Below are positions 63,005 through 64,000 of a stretch of DNA of 64,000 nt, in pieces. The notes under the pieces are model-generated. The model searched no databases, was not told the origin of the DNA, and saw only the letters and a list, made by a program, of their open reading frames with translations. Position numbers and translations under genes: made by a program. Positions within the stretch are counted from its first letter, which is position 1. Each line of letters begins with the position of its first letter. The DNA is from Oceanimonas aquatica (GTDB lineage Bacteria; Pseudomonadota; Gammaproteobacteria; Enterobacterales; Aeromonadaceae): assembly GCF_030732065.1 (NCBI RefSeq), contig NZ_JAVBHX010000001.1, positions 248,001 to 312,000 on the forward strand, given 5' to 3'.

Positions 63005-64000
63005 GGCGGACTCCTGAATTATCCAGCAGGGCCCAGACCGCGCCGGCCAGCGCCAGCCACAGGCCCAGGGTGCCGGCCACAATGACGCCGGCGGAAGACA
63101 ACAGTTGAGGGTCGAGGTGATACAGGCCGGCGCCGTATTTGGGCACCGTCTGCACATTCATCAGCACCACCCAGCGAAAGCCCCAGGCGCACAGCATGGC
63201 CAGGCTCGCGGGCAGCAGGTCCAAGGTGGAAAGCGGGCGATTCAGGCGCAGGGCGGCAATCCACCAGAGCGCCATGCCGCTGGCCACCGACAGCAGCATC
63301 AGGTGCCGCCAGAACGGAAAGTTCGTAAACAGGCGCTGAGCTTCTCGCCAGGAATCGCCGTTTTGCCACTGACCGGTGATGGCCCACAGCAATACGGTTA
63401 CGGTCAGGGCTGCCAGCACAGCTATCATGGTACGGCGCAGCAAGGCAGCGTTTTGCTGTCGCGGGAACAGGCACTCCAGCAGCATCAGCAGGCCGGTCAG
63501 GGCCAGCAGGGCGGTCAGCAGCAGGTTGACCGGCAGCCAGGCGGTGTGCCACAGCGCCCGGGAGCGCACCACCATGATCTCCATGCCGGTATAAAGCAAA
63601 ATGCCCAGCGCCGACAGTGCGCACAGCCAGGCCAGCATGCTCAGCATTCGGCCTTGTGGCCAGAACGGCAGGTTCAGCCAGCGGTTTATCCAGGGCTGTT
63701 TAAACTCGAGATGCGTGCGCAGCAGGTTGATGGTGACCACCAGTGAAAGCGTCACAAATACCGGCAAAATCAGTGCGCCCAGCCACATCCAGGAGCTGGG
63801 CGTCAGCTGAGTGTAAAAGTGCCAGAAGCGGGCCGGCTGGTGTAAGTCTGCCAGCAGCGCCACCGGGCCCACCAGGGCGCTGATGCCCAGCACCAGCGCC
63901 AGCCGATCCCGCCAGGGATGCCAGGCACTGTTGGCGTTGAGGGACAGCGGCAGCAGCAGGGCGGCACAGGCGGCAATACCAATAAAAAAGAAATACTGCA
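62997..64000 (-). CDS. ttrC: Tetrathionate reductase membrane subunit C (5' truncated)
   Basis: The frame stays open to the window edge, so the N-terminus is missing; at least 333 residues are present. NrfD/PsrC-type integral protein with about eight helices, starting QYFFFIGIAACAALLLPLSLN at the edge, then LLADLHQPARFWHFYTQLTPSSWMW. It anchors the catalytic and iron-sulfur subunits and takes electrons from quinol. Identity follows from its overlap with ttrA. ttrB and the ttrRS sensor would lie beyond the edge. Confidence 0.88.
   Translation of the reverse strand, partial: QYFFFIGIAACAALLLPLSLNANSAWHPWRDRLALVLGISALVGPVALLADLHQPARFWHFYTQLTPSSWMWLGALILPVFVTLSLVVTINLLRTHLEFKQPWINRWLNLPFWPQGRMLSMLAWLCALSALGILLYTGMEIMVVRSRALWHTAWLPVNLLLTALLALTGLLMLLECLFPRQQNAALLRRTMIAVLAALTVTVLLWAITGQWQNGDSWREAQRLFTNFPFWRHLMLLSVASGMALWWIAALRLNRPLSTLDLLPASLAMLCAWGFRWVVLMNVQTVPKYGAGLYHLDPQLLSSAGVIVAGTLGLWLALAGAVWALLDNSGVRHG

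Noticed and set aside
1-64000. CRISPR arrays, tRNA or rRNA genes, insertion sequences, phage genes
   Set aside because: No regularly spaced identical repeats, no cloverleaf with CCA end, and no transposase, integrase or phage structural motifs were recognised on either strand.

Overview
The window is about 64 kb of high-GC gammaproteobacterial chromosome. Gene content (BCCT transporter, DMSP lyase DddP, GbdR with a sarcosine-oxidase module, Na+/H+ antiporter NhaC, tetrathionate reductase, TyrR, CcoG, PhoX) points to a marine, facultatively respiring member of the Aeromonadaceae. Oceanimonas or a close relative is my best guess; I infer this from gene content and remembered protein similarity, not from any search.

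Layout. 1-660: end of an unidentified gene and a DUF4112 protein. 660-4150: an AT-rich island on the minus strand with two coupled genes of unknown function, the first broken by an in-frame amber codon. 4480-9400: DEAD-box helicase, diguanylate cyclase, ankyrin protein, CynX-type MFS transporter. 9600-20080: dddP and a LysR regulator, then a BCCT transporter facing a five-gene operon of Rieske oxygenase, aldehyde dehydrogenase, rubredoxin/reductase fusion, FAD amine oxidoreductase and cupin. 20090-26510: EamA exporter, NhaC, and a response regulator/periplasmic binding protein/hybrid kinase operon. 26580-35800: gbdR facing glyA-soxBDAG-purU-cupin. 35880-43000: LprI/MliC protein between two direct repeats, tyrR, thioesterase, MocR regulator, ccoG. 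42390-50220: very large GGDEF-EAL-CZB protein, tas, phoX, small envelope proteins. 50415-59600: GNAT/C39 protein facing a RimK-like ATP-grasp enzyme, msrAB, yfcA, btuCD, aroH-type DAHP synthase, VOC and ABM proteins, tRNA editing protein. 59936-64000: ttrA and the truncated ttrC.

How they fit. The 9.6-35.8 kb block is an osmolyte-catabolism region. DddP would split DMSP; the BCCT carrier would import a betaine-like compound; the Rieske operon looks built to oxidise a quaternary or N-methylated amine; GbdR, SoxBDAG, GlyA and PurU would take sarcosine to glycine and serine and deal with the one-carbon unit. The classical glycine-betaine demethylase (gbcAB) and dimethylglycine demethylase (dgcAB) are not in the window, so the substrate of the Rieske operon is open. 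It is my main candidate for an undescribed pathway.

No tRNA, rRNA, CRISPR array, transposase or integrase was found. Many intergenic gaps contain a family of short inverted repeats, some forming longer duplicated units.
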